Shown piece by piece: positions 18,589 to 27,389 of a stretch of 64,000 nt of DNA (the first letter of the stretch is position 1; the number at the start of each line of letters is the position of its first letter). The DNA comes from Synechococcus sp. JA-3-3Ab (GTDB lineage: Bacteria > Cyanobacteriota > Cyanobacteriia > Thermostichales > Thermostichaceae), in assembly GCF_000013205.1 (NCBI RefSeq), contig NC_007775.1:2042501-2106500 (forward strand). The letters are read 5' to 3'. The notes under the pieces were generated by a model, which searched no databases, was not told the origin of the DNA, and saw only the letters and a program-made list of their open reading frames with translations. The translations under genes and the position numbers were made by a program.

Positions 18589-19446
18589 TCAAGCGCTGCG
18601 GACGCTGACGATCTTGGCGCCCGACTTGAGCAGCCGCTGCATCGTCGCCGAGAGCTGATCGGCAGAGACAAAGATCTGCTGGTTGGATTTGCGCACCCGG
18701 CTGGAGGTGGCCAGGGCCGAGGGCGGGTTAAGCAGCCGCGTCACCTCAATGCAGAACATGCGATCGGACTGGCCCGTTGGCGGCCCCAAGTGTTTGGTAA
18801 TGGGGCTGGGGGGCAGCAGCCCCCGCACCCCGATGCGGCGGATGGCCGGGGTAAAGCCGGTGGCGAGGGGTACCATCAAGCGCGGCCTGCGCCCCTGGGA
18901 ACGGTCGTTGTTGGCGTAGCCCCCGTAGAGGGCAAAAAGGTTGGTGAAGTCGCGGGTGGTATGGGCCTTGCGATATTCAAACCCGCGCGGATAGGGGACG
19001 ATGTTGTCGCCAAAGGCTTCCAGGTATTCTGGGCTGTCGATGTAGGAATCGATCTCCGCGCTGTGGCCCCCAGCGTGGTAGATGTCCAGGTGTCGGGCAA
19101 TATCCTTAGGGCTGGTGGGAGCTCGCCCCAGCAGGTGCTTGAAGTTGAGCTCGATGGCGCGGGTCTGGGAGTTAGGGTACAAAAACCGCCTCTTGTAGGC
19201 TTCGGACTTGGCGATTAAGCGCACAAACTCCCGCACCGTCAGGCTGCCCCGCCGTAGCAGCGATTCCGCACTGGCCAGCTCCTTCCTGTCTGCGCCAAAC
19301 AGGTGATCGTTGCCCAGCACCTGGCGATAGATGGCCCGCAGGATCGCATTGAGCTGATCCTGGCTGGCATTAGGGCGCAATTCTAAGGGAGTCGTCTCTG
19401 TAATGCCCCGGATCCCCATTCGGCTTGCCGCTGTGATTCCACTCAT
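18589..19446 (-). CDS. cpcC: phycobilisome rod linker polypeptide CpcC
   Basis: This is a rod linker that joins phycocyanin hexamers. The 285-residue protein has a PBS-linker domain (about residues 20-180; [35 protein letters not shown]) and a C-terminal CpcD-like domain (about 230-282; [12 protein letters not shown]). That two-domain form is typical of the 30-33 kDa rod linkers. It lies between cpcA and cpcE. The spacer after cpcA is 274 bases, long for this operon. Only one rod linker gene is present here, and no cpcD is seen. Confidence 0.93.
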   Translation of the reverse strand: MSGITAASRMGIRGITETTPLELRPNASQDQLNAILRAIYRQVLGNDHLFGADRKELASAESLLRRGSLTVREFVRLIAKSEAYKRRFLYPNSQTRAIELNFKHLLGRAPTSPKDIARHLDIYHAGGHSAEIDSYIDSPEYLEAFGDNIVPYPRGFEYRKAHTTRDFTNLFALYGGYANNDRSQGRRPRLMVPLATGFTPAIRRIGVRGLLPPSPITKHLGPPTGQSDRMFCIEVTRLLNPPSALATSSRVRKSNQQIFVSADQLSATMQRLLKSGAKIVSVRSA

Positions 19447-19720
19447 GTTAATTCCTCATGATGAAACTGGCTGGATTAACTTTGAAAAAAGCTTGAAAAG
19501 GCTGCTTGGGTTCACCTCTCAACTCAACAACCCTCAGCAGCACAAATATGGGGTTGAAGCGAGAGCAACAGCGGCGCTTTTCCCTCTGGGGGAGAGATCC
19601 TCAGACCCAACCGGCCAAAGGGATCCCTTTCTCGCCACCGTTGCCCTCGACAACCTTTCTTCGCTATCCCCCTCAAGCGCCGGGCTGGCCACCTTTTTGG
19701 GGGATCCCAAGCTGCAGAAC

Positions 19721-20203
19721 CTAGCTGAGCGCGTTGATGGCGTAGTCGATGTAGGTGTTGGCTTCGGTGGCCGCTTGCCCCGTCAGGCCATGGTTGGCTT
19801 TGATGTAGCGTAGCGCTTCGATAAACCAACTGGGGGAGAGTTCAAAAGCGGCGTTGATCTCGCGGATCCCGGCCAACTGATACTCGTCCAACGGGCCGGT
19901 GCCACCGGCTACCAAGCAGTAGGTGATGTAGCGCAGGTAGTGGCGCACGTCGCGGGCGCACTTGTCTTTGCCCGCTTGGGTGTGGCATTGTCCCCCAGGC
20001 TGAGTGGTATAGGGGAACTTGGCATAGACGGCCTCGGTGGCGCCGCGCACCAGCTCTTCGGCACGGCTGCTCAGGACACGGGCAGCTTCCATGCTGGCGG
20101 CAGCCCGCTGAAAACGGCCGTTGATGGCCTGCAACTCGCTGTTGCTCAGATAGCGCCCCTGGCTATCCGCGGTAGCAATGGCATCGACAATAGGGGTTTG
20201 CAT
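19721..20203 (-). CDS. cpcA: C-phycocyanin alpha chain
   Basis: The 160-residue light-harvesting subunit has the chromophore cysteine in [20 protein letters not shown] (Cys84 equivalent), the [10 protein letters not shown] loop and the conserved end [15 protein letters not shown]. It pairs with CpcB to form the phycocyanin monomer of the phycobilisome rods. A strong AGGAGCG ribosome-binding site precedes the ATG. It lies 187 bases downstream of cpcB. Confidence 0.97.
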   Translation of the reverse strand: MQTPIVDAIATADSQGRYLSNSELQAINGRFQRAAASMEAARVLSSRAEELVRGATEAVYAKFPYTTQPGGQCHTQAGKDKCARDVRHYLRYITYCLVAGGTGPLDEYQLAGIREINAAFELSPSWFIEALRYIKANHGLTGQAATEANTYIDYAINALS

Positions 20204-20390
20204 GATTCAAAACGCTCCTTTACTTAAGCTCAACGCAAAAATCCAACACTGCAAAAGCGGCTTAACTGCAAAATGACTGCAAAAAAGGTTGTCTTCTCAG
20301 GGATCCCAGGCCAACCCGAGTTGAACTCCACGGCGGCCTTCACCCTAGGATCCGACTGTTCCAGGCAAAGCGATGGAGATTCCGGCCCTA

Positions 20391-20909
20391 TCAGACCACG
20401 GCAGCAGCGGCGCGATCGAAGTAGGACTCGATTTCGGCGATCAAAGCGCTGCAATCACCCCGGGTGATGCCGTTGGGATCGCTCACCACCGCCACCGCAG
20501 CTTTTTTCATTTTTTGAATGCCGTTGGCCACAGAGCTGCCAGGGGTGCCCAGCGCCTGATAGGTTTCCCGCAAGCCGTTCAAGCAGCGCTCGTCCAGCAC
20601 GCTGGGGTCAGCGGCTGCCACCGCATAGGTGATGTAGCGGAGGATGATATCCATATCCCGCATACAGGCGGCCACGTTGCGGCTGGGATAAGCAGGGCCG
20701 CCGGGAGCGTTCAAATTGGGCTCCTCGGCAAACAACTGACGGATGGCATCGGTCACAATTTTAGAAGCGTTGCTGGTGAGGCGGTTCACGGCGTCCAAGC
20801 GCTTGTTCCCCTCGGCAATCACCTGCTGCAGAGCCGCAAACTCGTTTTCTCCCAAGAAAGCGCCTTTGGAATCAGCTTGCGCAACAACTTTGCCAAATAC
20901 ATCGTTCAT
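20391..20909 (-). CDS. cpcB: C-phycocyanin beta chain
   Basis: The 172-residue subunit has both chromophore cysteines: [17 protein letters not shown] (Cys82) and [14 protein letters not shown] (Cys153). [18 protein letters not shown] and LGTPGSSVA are also diagnostic, and the Asn72 region ([11 protein letters not shown]) is normal. A clear AGGAG lies ten bases upstream of the ATG. It is the first gene of the cpc operon, preceded by a 723-base leader/promoter region. CpcT, the lyase for Cys153, is encoded divergently next door. Confidence 0.97.
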   Translation of the reverse strand: MNDVFGKVVAQADSKGAFLGENEFAALQQVIAEGNKRLDAVNRLTSNASKIVTDAIRQLFAEEPNLNAPGGPAYPSRNVAACMRDMDIILRYITYAVAAADPSVLDERCLNGLRETYQALGTPGSSVANGIQKMKKAAVAVVSDPNGITRGDCSALIAEIESYFDRAAAAVV

Positions 20910-21293
20910 GGCTTTAAATCTCCTAGCGAAAGCAAAAGAGGTTATGAATCGTCACTCCCTGCCGCGGAAGTGGAAGCTCCCGCCAGCCAGGAATGCAGCA
21001 ATGCCCCGATCCCTGATGCCGACCGGCACCGTTGGCACAGCTCCTTGTCCCAACAGACCTGCCCACGGGATCAAAGCCCGTAGAAACAAGATGGGCAAGC
21101 TAATCCTCGACCCACCTCCAGTCAAACGGCCTCGCAGGCGAAGCCGCTTGCCGACACATGTCAACGGATCCCGCTTCTTAAAGAAAGATCCTCCACTGCC
21201 GACAACCTGAACTGGACAGATGAGGAAAATCTGGCTCGCCTTGTTTCCAGTCTTTTTCTATCGCGAGGACAGGGAGCGATTGAATCAAAAAAT

Positions 21294-21308
21294 GTAAAGG
21301 GACTTTAC
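21294..21308. promoter_or_regulatory. inverted repeat GTAAAG-GGA-CTTTAC
   Basis: A perfect 6-base inverted repeat with a 3-base centre lies in the AT-rich half of the cpc regulatory region. The same CTTTAC word recurs about 100 bases away. It could be an operator, but no cognate regulator is identified. Confidence 0.4.
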
Positions 21309-21403
21309 TTGCCGCAAAAAGTCTTGGATCCTCATCCAGACGGGCAATCCCGCCCTCTTCTCTCCATCCTTCAGGGCCTTAGTTTTTACAGAAAAAAATG
21401 TTA

Positions 21404-21419
21404 CTTTACACAGCTTTAC
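21404..21419. promoter_or_regulatory. direct repeat CTTTAC x2, one helical turn apart
   Basis: CTTTAC occurs at 21404-21409 and 21414-21419, a 10-base period that puts both on one DNA face. With the inverted repeat at 21294 it makes four GTAAAG/CTTTAC words in 126 bases. This suggests binding of a dimeric response regulator, possibly of the RpaB type, although the match to the published HLR1 form is poor. Confidence 0.35.
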
Positions 21420-21632
21420 GACATGAAGAAAAATATAAACCGTGATTGTGGCTTTCGGCCAAGAGGCAAGCCCGCTTCAGTATCCACGCAAACCTTCTCA
21501 TAAAGGATACATAATTTAACATTTGTGGAACCTCCTCGGCAGAGCAGAGGTTAGGGGAAAATCTGAGCAGGTTTTCATCGACCGCCTGGGATTTTCGGTA
21601 TAAGTCCCTACGGTATTTCTGGATGCGTGGTT

Positions 21633-22244
21633 ATGTCGAACTGGTTGGAGTCCACCTCTTCCCCTGAGCTGTTGCAGATGGCACGTTGGCTGGCGGGAGA
21701 CTTCAGCAACCAAGAGCAAGCCTGGGAGAACCCACCTTTTTTTGCCTCGATCCGGGTGGCCTATCGCCCCTTGCCAACTGCTGTGCTGGGGGGAATCGGC
21801 TTTTATGTGGAGCAGGCTTACAGCGGCCATTTGGAGGAGCCCTATCGTCAGGCAGTGGTGGAACTCACTCAAGTGGGGGACGGGATCGTGATCCGCAACT
21901 ACCGTCCTCTGCAGCCGCAGCGGTGGCGGGGGTGTGCTCGGGGGAGGGCGGAGCAACTCAGCCAACTGAGCGCTGCCGATCTGGCCTACCTGCCGGGGTG
22001 TGATGTGCAGGTGAAGAGGCAGGGATCCCTTTTTGTCGGCGTGACGGAGCCGGGTTGCCGCTGTTGCGTGGTGCGCAACGGTCAAACCACCTATTTGCAG
22101 ACCACCTTGCACCTGAGCGAGAACGAGTTTTGCAGCCACGATCGCGGCATGGATCCGGTTACCCACCGCCAGGTGTGGGGAGCTGTGGCCGGCCCTTTTC
22201 GCTTTCGCAAGGTTGTCGATTGGCAGGCGGAGCTGCTGCAGTAG
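21633..22244 (+). CDS. cpcT: CpcT/CpeT-family phycobiliprotein lyase
   Basis: The 203-residue protein belongs to the CpcT/CpeT bilin lyases, which attach phycocyanobilin to Cys153 of CpcB. Seen motifs are LLQMARWLAGDFSNQEQA at the start, FYVEQAY, the Cys-rich GCRCCVVRNGQTTYL and FCSHDRGMDP near the end. I chose the ATG at 21633 (MSNWLES), two codons inside the longest frame. Its head-to-head position with cpcB fits a CpcB-directed lyase. The family also includes CpeT paralogs, so chromophore specificity is inferred. Confidence 0.85.
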   Translation: MSNWLESTSSPELLQMARWLAGDFSNQEQAWENPPFFASIRVAYRPLPTAVLGGIGFYVEQAYSGHLEEPYRQAVVELTQVGDGIVIRNYRPLQPQRWRGCARGRAEQLSQLSAADLAYLPGCDVQVKRQGSLFVGVTEPGCRCCVVRNGQTTYLQTTLHLSENEFCSHDRGMDPVTHRQVWGAVAGPFRFRKVVDWQAELLQ

Positions 22245-22395
22245 GTGGGAAGAGAATCCCTTGCCAATCTCGGCGCCGTCGGTGAAAGATGATACTTTGG
22301 GAGAAAGCAACTGCGGCCCGCTACATGTCCAATAGGGATCCTTGTCTGCCGGCTGCTCGGCAACGCTGACGCGAATGTGCGAATGAACTTTCCCC

Positions 22396-23397
22396 ATGCA
22401 AGACGAACGAGACACGCTTCGCCAACAGCTTCTCACCCTCCAAGGTGAGGCGCTTGCCCAGGTGGCGCAGGCCGCCGATCTGGACGCCTTGGAGCAGATC
22501 CGCATCGACTATCTGGGCAAGAAGGGGAAGCTCTCCAAGATCTTGGGGGGCATGGGGAAGCTGCCCCCGGAAGAACGGCCTGCCATTGGCGCTTTGGCCA
22601 ACACCTTCAAAGAGGCCCTGCAATCTAGGCTGGATGAGCGCAAACGGGCCCTGGCCGAAGCTCAGCTCCAGGCTCGCCTGGAGGCGGAGCGGCTGGACGT
22701 CACTATGCCGGGGCCGCGCCGGCCTCTAGGGCGGATTCACCCTTTGCAGGCCACCATCGACCGCATGCTCGATATCTTTGTGGGGATGGGCTACACGGTG
22801 GTCCACGGCCCGGAGATCGAGACAGAGTACTACAACTTCGAGGCCCTCAACACCCCCGCCGACCACCCGGCGCGGGACATGCAGGATACCCTCTATTTGG
22901 AAAAGGGCTATCTGATGCGCACCCAAACCTCTTCGGTGCAGGTGCGTTATATGGAGCAACACCAGCCGCCCCTGCGCATTGTGCATGCCGGGCGAGTGAT
23001 GCGCCGCGACAGTGTCGATGCCACCCACTCGGCTGTGTTTCACCAAATGGAAATCTTGGCGGTGGGCCAGAACCTCACCTTTTGCGACCTGAAGGGCACC
23101 CTCAAGGAGTTTGTCACTCGCCTGTTGGGCCAGCGAGAAACCCGCTTCCGGCCCAGCTATTTTCCGTTCACGGAGCCTTCTGCCGAGATGGATGTGCGTT
23201 TTGGCTCCAAGTGGCTGGAAATTTTTGGCTGCGGCATGGTGGATCCCAATGTATTTCAGGCGGTCGGCTATGACCCGGAGCGCTACACCGGCTTTGCGGC
23301 AGGGATCGGCGTTGAGCGGGTGGCCATGCTCTTACATGGCATTCAAGATATCCGCCTGTTCTACAGCAGCGACCTGCGCTTTTTGTCGCAATTTTAG
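22396..23397 (+). CDS. pheS: phenylalanyl-tRNA synthetase alpha subunit
   Basis: The 333-residue class II synthetase subunit charges tRNA-Phe together with PheT. It has an N-terminal coiled coil (about residues 1-85, [14 protein letters not shown]), motif 2 ([19 protein letters not shown]), the phenylalanine-site segment [16 protein letters not shown], and motif 3 ([13 protein letters not shown]). The length is normal. It lies 150 bases after cpcT and ends one base before the pipX stop on the other strand. No pheT is in the window. Confidence 0.97.
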   Translation: MQDERDTLRQQLLTLQGEALAQVAQAADLDALEQIRIDYLGKKGKLSKILGGMGKLPPEERPAIGALANTFKEALQSRLDERKRALAEAQLQARLEAERLDVTMPGPRRPLGRIHPLQATIDRMLDIFVGMGYTVVHGPEIETEYYNFEALNTPADHPARDMQDTLYLEKGYLMRTQTSSVQVRYMEQHQPPLRIVHAGRVMRRDSVDATHSAVFHQMEILAVGQNLTFCDLKGTLKEFVTRLLGQRETRFRPSYFPFTEPSAEMDVRFGSKWLEIFGCGMVDPNVFQAVGYDPERYTGFAAGIGVERVAMLLHGIQDIRLFYSSDLRFLSQF

Positions 23398-23398
23398 G

Positions 23399-23692
23399 TC
23401 AAGAGAAGGTGCGTTTGTAAACCAACTGCAGATGTTCCAGCTCGTCTTTGCGATTGGCGCGGCGCAGCAAGCGCATCTGCTCTTCGAGAACTTGGCGGGC
23501 TTCGTTGCGGCTAATCGGATCAAAGACCAATTCTTCCACAGCAGAGGGGTCGTCGTCAGCGGGGGGCTTGAAGTAGACCCGAAAAAACAGCCGTTGGGCA
23601 TAAAGGGTGGTGAAGATGGCCTCACCTTCGTTAACCCGACACAGGCCGTAGAGCAAACCAAATGTAGGGTGATTTAGATAGAGCTCATTCAT
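23399..23692 (-). CDS. pipX: PII-interacting protein X (PipX), co-activator of NtcA
   Basis: PipX binds either the PII protein or NtcA and so couples nitrogen status to transcription. The 97-residue form starting at ATG 23692 shows the family core: YLNHPTFGLLYGLC, FTTLYAQRLFFRV, FDPISRNEARQ and the end LQLVYKRTFS. An upstream ATG at 23878 would add 62 residues with no family match, so I reject it. The loop after FFRVYF (KPPADDDPSAVEELV) is several residues longer than in the PipX sequences I recall. It faces pheS tail to tail. Confidence 0.88.
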   Translation of the reverse strand: MNELYLNHPTFGLLYGLCRVNEGEAIFTTLYAQRLFFRVYFKPPADDDPSAVEELVFDPISRNEARQVLEEQMRLLRRANRKDELEHLQLVYKRTFS

Positions 23693-23889
23693 GCCCAATA
23701 GCGTACCACTCTTGGTGGAGAAGAGGGGCTTTCCTTCTCGTTCGGTGGCCGAGAAAGTTGCCGAAACGATTTCGCTCCGGCTCTTGAGACCGAGAGCGCA
23801 AATCGTAGGTTCCACCCAGCTTGATTTTGGTTCGGCTGTTGCAACTGGATTCGAGGTTAACAGAGTTTTTTTAGACACAGGCCAGGCTG

Positions 23890-24474
23890 CTACCGCCGCT
23901 GCTGTTCCCCCACCTTTTTCTTCATGTCATGCAATTCCTTCTCTACCTCTAGCCGCATCTCCAGCCGGCGAAATTCCTCCTCCAACTTATCTTCCTCAAA
24001 CGGTTTTCCCCAGGGGCTGAAGCCCCAAGCCGGCTCGGCGGCAGTTTTGGCTTGGGCGGCCTTGACTTCTTGCAGCTTGGTTTTCACCTCTTGGCGGCGC
24101 CGGGCAATTTGCGGCAGCAGAGCTTCCAGTTGCTGGATTTTCTCCTCCAGAGCCTTCCCTTGGTTGAACAACCGGCTTCCTTTCTCCAAAAGCTCGGCTT
24201 CCCGTCGACGCGCCCCTTCGGCCAGGTCGGGGCGGTTGGCCCGCTCGGCTTTTTCGATGCGAAAGTGCCAGGTCTTGATCTCCTCGCCCAGCTTGGCGAG
24301 AGCTTCGCTCAGGGCTTGCTTCTGGGCCAAGCTTTCCTGCCGCAGCCGTCGAGTTTCTTCTTCCTGCTGGCGCAACTGCTCGTCGAGGGCTTGCAACTCG
24401 ATCTCTGGGTGGGCTTTGAGGAATTCCTCTAGGCGGGTCTCCAAAAATCGGATGATATCTTCGATCAATTTCAT
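23890..24474 (-). CDS. coiled-coil protein, TIGR04376-like
   Basis: The 194-residue protein is almost entirely a charged coiled coil, with LETRLEEFLKAHPEIELQAL at the start, heptads from about 30 to 130, and a short Pro/Gly break (AAEPAWGFSPWGKPF) before a final helix. This matches a cyanobacterial family named TIGR04376 as I remember it. Its function is unknown. It resembles PspA-type coiled coils only in composition. It lies upstream of pipX on the same strand. A GAGCGCTC palindrome lies 20 bases before its ATG. Confidence 0.7.
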   Translation of the reverse strand: MKLIEDIIRFLETRLEEFLKAHPEIELQALDEQLRQQEEETRRLRQESLAQKQALSEALAKLGEEIKTWHFRIEKAERANRPDLAEGARRREAELLEKGSRLFNQGKALEEKIQQLEALLPQIARRRQEVKTKLQEVKAAQAKTAAEPAWGFSPWGKPFEEDKLEEEFRRLEMRLEVEKELHDMKKKVGEQQRR

Positions 24475-24561
24475 GGGCCGATCCTCACTGGCCGAGCGCT
24501 CAGTTGCGTTTAGGCTAGCGCAAGCCGGCTCGTTCCCGATAGGCCCCCGTTGGATCGCAGC

Positions 24562-25305
24562 CTAGACCAGCAAATGCCCATCGGCAACGCGGATGATGCG
24601 CTGGGCGGCCTGGGCCACTTCCAGGTCATGGGTAACCACGACAAGGGTAATGCCCTGGCGGTGCAGCTCGGCAAAGAGGTTGAGCACTTCCTGGCCGGTG
24701 CGGCTGTCCAGGGCTCCTGTAGGCTCGTCAGCCAACAACAGTTGTGGCCGGTTGACGATGGCACGGGCGATGGCCACCCGCTGCTGCTGGCCGCCGGAGA
24801 GTTGAGCCGGGCGCTGGTGCAGCTTGCTCCCCAAGCCCACTTGTTCTAAAGCTTGCTTGGCCCGCCGGCGTTGCTCTGGCTCCGGGATCCCGGCGTAGGC
24901 CAGGGGCAGCATCACGTTCTCCAGAGCCGTCAAGAGGGGCAGGAGGTGAAACTGCTGGAAGACAAAGCCAATCTTTTGGTTGCGAATCCGGGCCAGCTCC
25001 CGATCCGTCAGAGTAGAGACTTCCACGCCGTCCAGCCAGTAGCGCCCTGAGCTGGGCCGATCCAGGCAGCCCATGAGGTTCATCAGGGTGGACTTGCCGG
25101 AGCCAGAGGGCCCCATGATGGCGCAATACTCCCCTGCCTCGATCGCCAAGTCGATATCGTAGAGGGCCTGAAAGCTGCCTTCCGGCAGTGGGTAGACTTT
25201 GTTCACCCCGACCATTTGCACCACGGGCAGGTGGGGTGTGGTAGGGCGCTCCAGGGATCCGACCAGCCCCTGGCGACGATCTGCCCAGGGTTGTTGCTCA
25301 AGCAT
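24562..25305 (-). CDS. MacB/LolD-type ABC transporter ATPase
   Basis: The 247-residue ATPase belongs to the class that powers MacB/FtsX-fold exporters or lipoprotein release. Motifs are GPSGSGKSTLMNLMGCLDRP (Walker A and after), VFQQFHLLPLLTALENVMLP, LSGGQQQRVAIARAI, LLADEPTGALDS and the His in VVTHDLE. I chose the ATG at 25305 (MLEQQPWADRR); starts further upstream would overlap the next gene. No cognate permease is adjacent, so the substrate is unknown. Confidence 0.88.
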   Translation of the reverse strand: MLEQQPWADRRQGLVGSLERPTTPHLPVVQMVGVNKVYPLPEGSFQALYDIDLAIEAGEYCAIMGPSGSGKSTLMNLMGCLDRPSSGRYWLDGVEVSTLTDRELARIRNQKIGFVFQQFHLLPLLTALENVMLPLAYAGIPEPEQRRRAKQALEQVGLGSKLHQRPAQLSGGQQQRVAIARAIVNRPQLLLADEPTGALDSRTGQEVLNLFAELHRQGITLVVVTHDLEVAQAAQRIIRVADGHLLV

Positions 25306-25364
25306 GGTGGGTACCGCGACTGGCCCCATTCTAGCCTTTGGGCTGCTGGGGCTTCGGGGGCTGA

Positions 25365-27131
25365 CTAACCGGAAGAGCGGATTTCCAGCGGCTGATGGTA
25401 GGGACAGCTTCCTTGCGGATCCACCCGGAGGCGGTAGAGGGGGGAGCGCTCTTGGTCGCAGCGAAAGGCTTGGGCTTGTGAGGTTAAGATCTGGCGGGCA
25501 AAGCGGCAGTTCTGGCACTTTCTGCCACCGTTATCGGTGGAGGCAGAAGGCTGTTTTGGACGCGGCACGATTCCTGCTGGTGCGGGGGCGGCCCCTGCCG
25601 GGCGGATCAGCTCCCGCGGCGAAAGGCCGCGCAACACCAGTTCGGATCCCTGCCAGCGGGCCTCCACCAAGCCAGTCTCAGCCCAGGCGGCCCAGCGGGG
25701 ATCCTGGGCAATCTGAGGGGGCAGCCGTACCTGTACGCCGGCCAAGGCGCGGGGCGAGCCCTGTTCCTGCCAGATCTCTTCCACCTCCCCCTCGTAGCGC
25801 AAGGCGGGATCCCTGGGAAATTCTGACGGCTTGACTTGGGTTTGCAGGCGGCCGTCAGGCAGCTCCAACCAATGGCCGGGTTGGGGGCAGTGGACATGGT
25901 AACGGTTGCACAGCTCCGGCAGATCCGCCAGATCCTGCGCCTGCTGGGGGCTGGCGTGCACCAAGACCACATGTTGGGGGCGAAAGGTGTGGACGATCTG
26001 GGTCAGATGCCCAACGTCGTTGTGGCTGTGCCAGGCCAGCCACTCCACTCCGATGCGGGAGCGCAGCGGCGCTGGCCATTGGTCAAAGGGGGTGGCCAGC
26101 TCCACTTCCGGCAGCCGCACCAGCAGACAGGAGCGCTGCGGCTGGGCCAGCAAGCGCGACCAGATGGGATCCCAGGCTTCAGGCCCGGCATCGGCATCGC
26201 ACAGCAACAGGCCCTGGGGCAGGGGATCCGCCTCCGTGAGGGGCTGCACCCGCGGCTGCAGGCGGTCTTCCCAGAACAAGGGCTGATAGGTGGCGAAATT
26301 GCGCACCGGCTCCGGCAGGTAGGGGAGCAAGCGTTCGTAGAGGTTGCAGCCTGCAGCTAGGCCTGGCGCCACCCACACCGTCAGCTCCTGGGAAGCTTGG
26401 GTAAAGCGGTGGTGAGCTTTGAGGAGGAAAATCAACTCCTGGCCCAACCCTAGCACTGGCAGCGGGAACAGCACCGTCTGGCCTGCAGCCAAGGCGCCAA
26501 GCAGGCGCTCCACCAGGCGGTTTTCCAGATGGCGACGGGGCGGATGGCGAGTGGATCCCAGCGAGGCTTCGATGAGCAGCACGTCCGGCTGCCAATGGCG
26601 CAAAGCGGTGAGATCCAAGCCGGGGGCAAAGCGGGTTGAGGCCAGGGAACAGTCGCCGGTGTAGACGCAGGTTTGGGCCGGAGTGGTCTGGGTATTTTGC
26701 AGCAGGGTTGCCGCTGCTCCCGGCAGGTGCCCGGCTGTGAAAAAGGTGAGCATCAGATGGGGCAGGATCTCTCGTGCCTGGCCAAAGGGCAGTGCCCGAA
26801 AGGGAGGAAAGCGAATTTCCCGGTCGTAGCCCGGCCAAACGCCCCGCTCCCACAGGCCGCCCGCCAAGTGGGCGGTCAGGGGAGTGGCATAGATAGGCAC
26901 CTGCGGGTAGCGACGATAAAAGGCGGGCAGCCCCTGCAGGTGGTCAAAGTGAGCATGGCTGCAGATCACCGCATCCGGGATCCCTGGCAGGGCCTTGAAG
27001 AGGGAGGAAGCAGGCAAACCGCAATCGAGGAGCAAGCGGTGGGATCCCATCTCCAGCCAGTAGGCACAGCCCTGCCGGCGGGGATCCGTGCCCAGGGGAA
27101 ACAGTCGAAGGGGGGGTCTTTCTGACTCCAC
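25365..27131 (-). CDS. metallo-beta-lactamase fold, beta-CASP nuclease-like protein with C-terminal Cys cluster
   Basis: The 588-residue protein has a metallo-beta-lactamase core: HAHFDHLQ near residue 59, GHLPGA near 135, and YTGDCS near 160. A beta-CASP-like segment with LEASLGSTRHPPR and a later HSHNDVGHL follow. This form is typical of RNA-processing nucleases of the CPSF/RNase J superfamily. The last 60 residues add a cysteine cluster (CQNCRFARQ, FRCDQE, GSCPYHQP) that could bind zinc. The substrate is unknown. The start at 27131 gives a good N-terminus (RPPLRLFPLGTDPRRQG). Confidence 0.75.
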   Translation of the reverse strand: MESERPPLRLFPLGTDPRRQGCAYWLEMGSHRLLLDCGLPASSLFKALPGIPDAVICSHAHFDHLQGLPAFYRRYPQVPIYATPLTAHLAGGLWERGVWPGYDREIRFPPFRALPFGQAREILPHLMLTFFTAGHLPGAAATLLQNTQTTPAQTCVYTGDCSLASTRFAPGLDLTALRHWQPDVLLIEASLGSTRHPPRRHLENRLVERLLGALAAGQTVLFPLPVLGLGQELIFLLKAHHRFTQASQELTVWVAPGLAAGCNLYERLLPYLPEPVRNFATYQPLFWEDRLQPRVQPLTEADPLPQGLLLCDADAGPEAWDPIWSRLLAQPQRSCLLVRLPEVELATPFDQWPAPLRSRIGVEWLAWHSHNDVGHLTQIVHTFRPQHVVLVHASPQQAQDLADLPELCNRYHVHCPQPGHWLELPDGRLQTQVKPSEFPRDPALRYEGEVEEIWQEQGSPRALAGVQVRLPPQIAQDPRWAAWAETGLVEARWQGSELVLRGLSPRELIRPAGAAPAPAGIVPRPKQPSASTDNGGRKCQNCRFARQILTSQAQAFRCDQERSPLYRLRVDPQGSCPYHQPLEIRSSG

Positions 27132-27389
27132 AGATGTGTTGTTTTTAAGCTAGAAGACCACGCTCAATCCTGCAAACCACAAGGGCGGCTCGGCCAGGGA
27201 TCGCCCCTCCCCCTCCGTACACCTCCCGGAAAGGCAGGGGCAACCTCTGCCGATCTAGCTATCCTATCCTTCTTCCAGCATAGCTGTTGACCACTTCCGC
27301 CGGGGCAGCCGGCCATTTTCTCTATGCTCTCCATGCAACAGCGGAATAATAGGGGGATTTGGCTTTGCCGTGTGCCTGGCTTGGCAGCC

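Larger units (their letters stand above)
20910..21632. other. divergent cpcB / cpcT regulatory region
   Basis: This 723-base gap holds the promoters of the cpc operon and of the divergent cpcT-like gene. The half nearest cpcB is GC-rich and may be a long 5' leader. The distal half (21240-21520) is AT-rich and contains repeated GTAAAG/CTTTAC words. No small protein with a recognisable sequence was found. Confidence 0.6.

Noticed and set aside
20952-21164. Small minus-strand frame in the cpcB leader
   Set aside because: Arg/Gly-rich with no recognisable pattern and no ribosome-binding site; more likely part of the leader.
23693-23878. 62-residue N-terminal extension of PipX
   Set aside because: It is not seen in the family, and the fold starts at MNELYLNHP.
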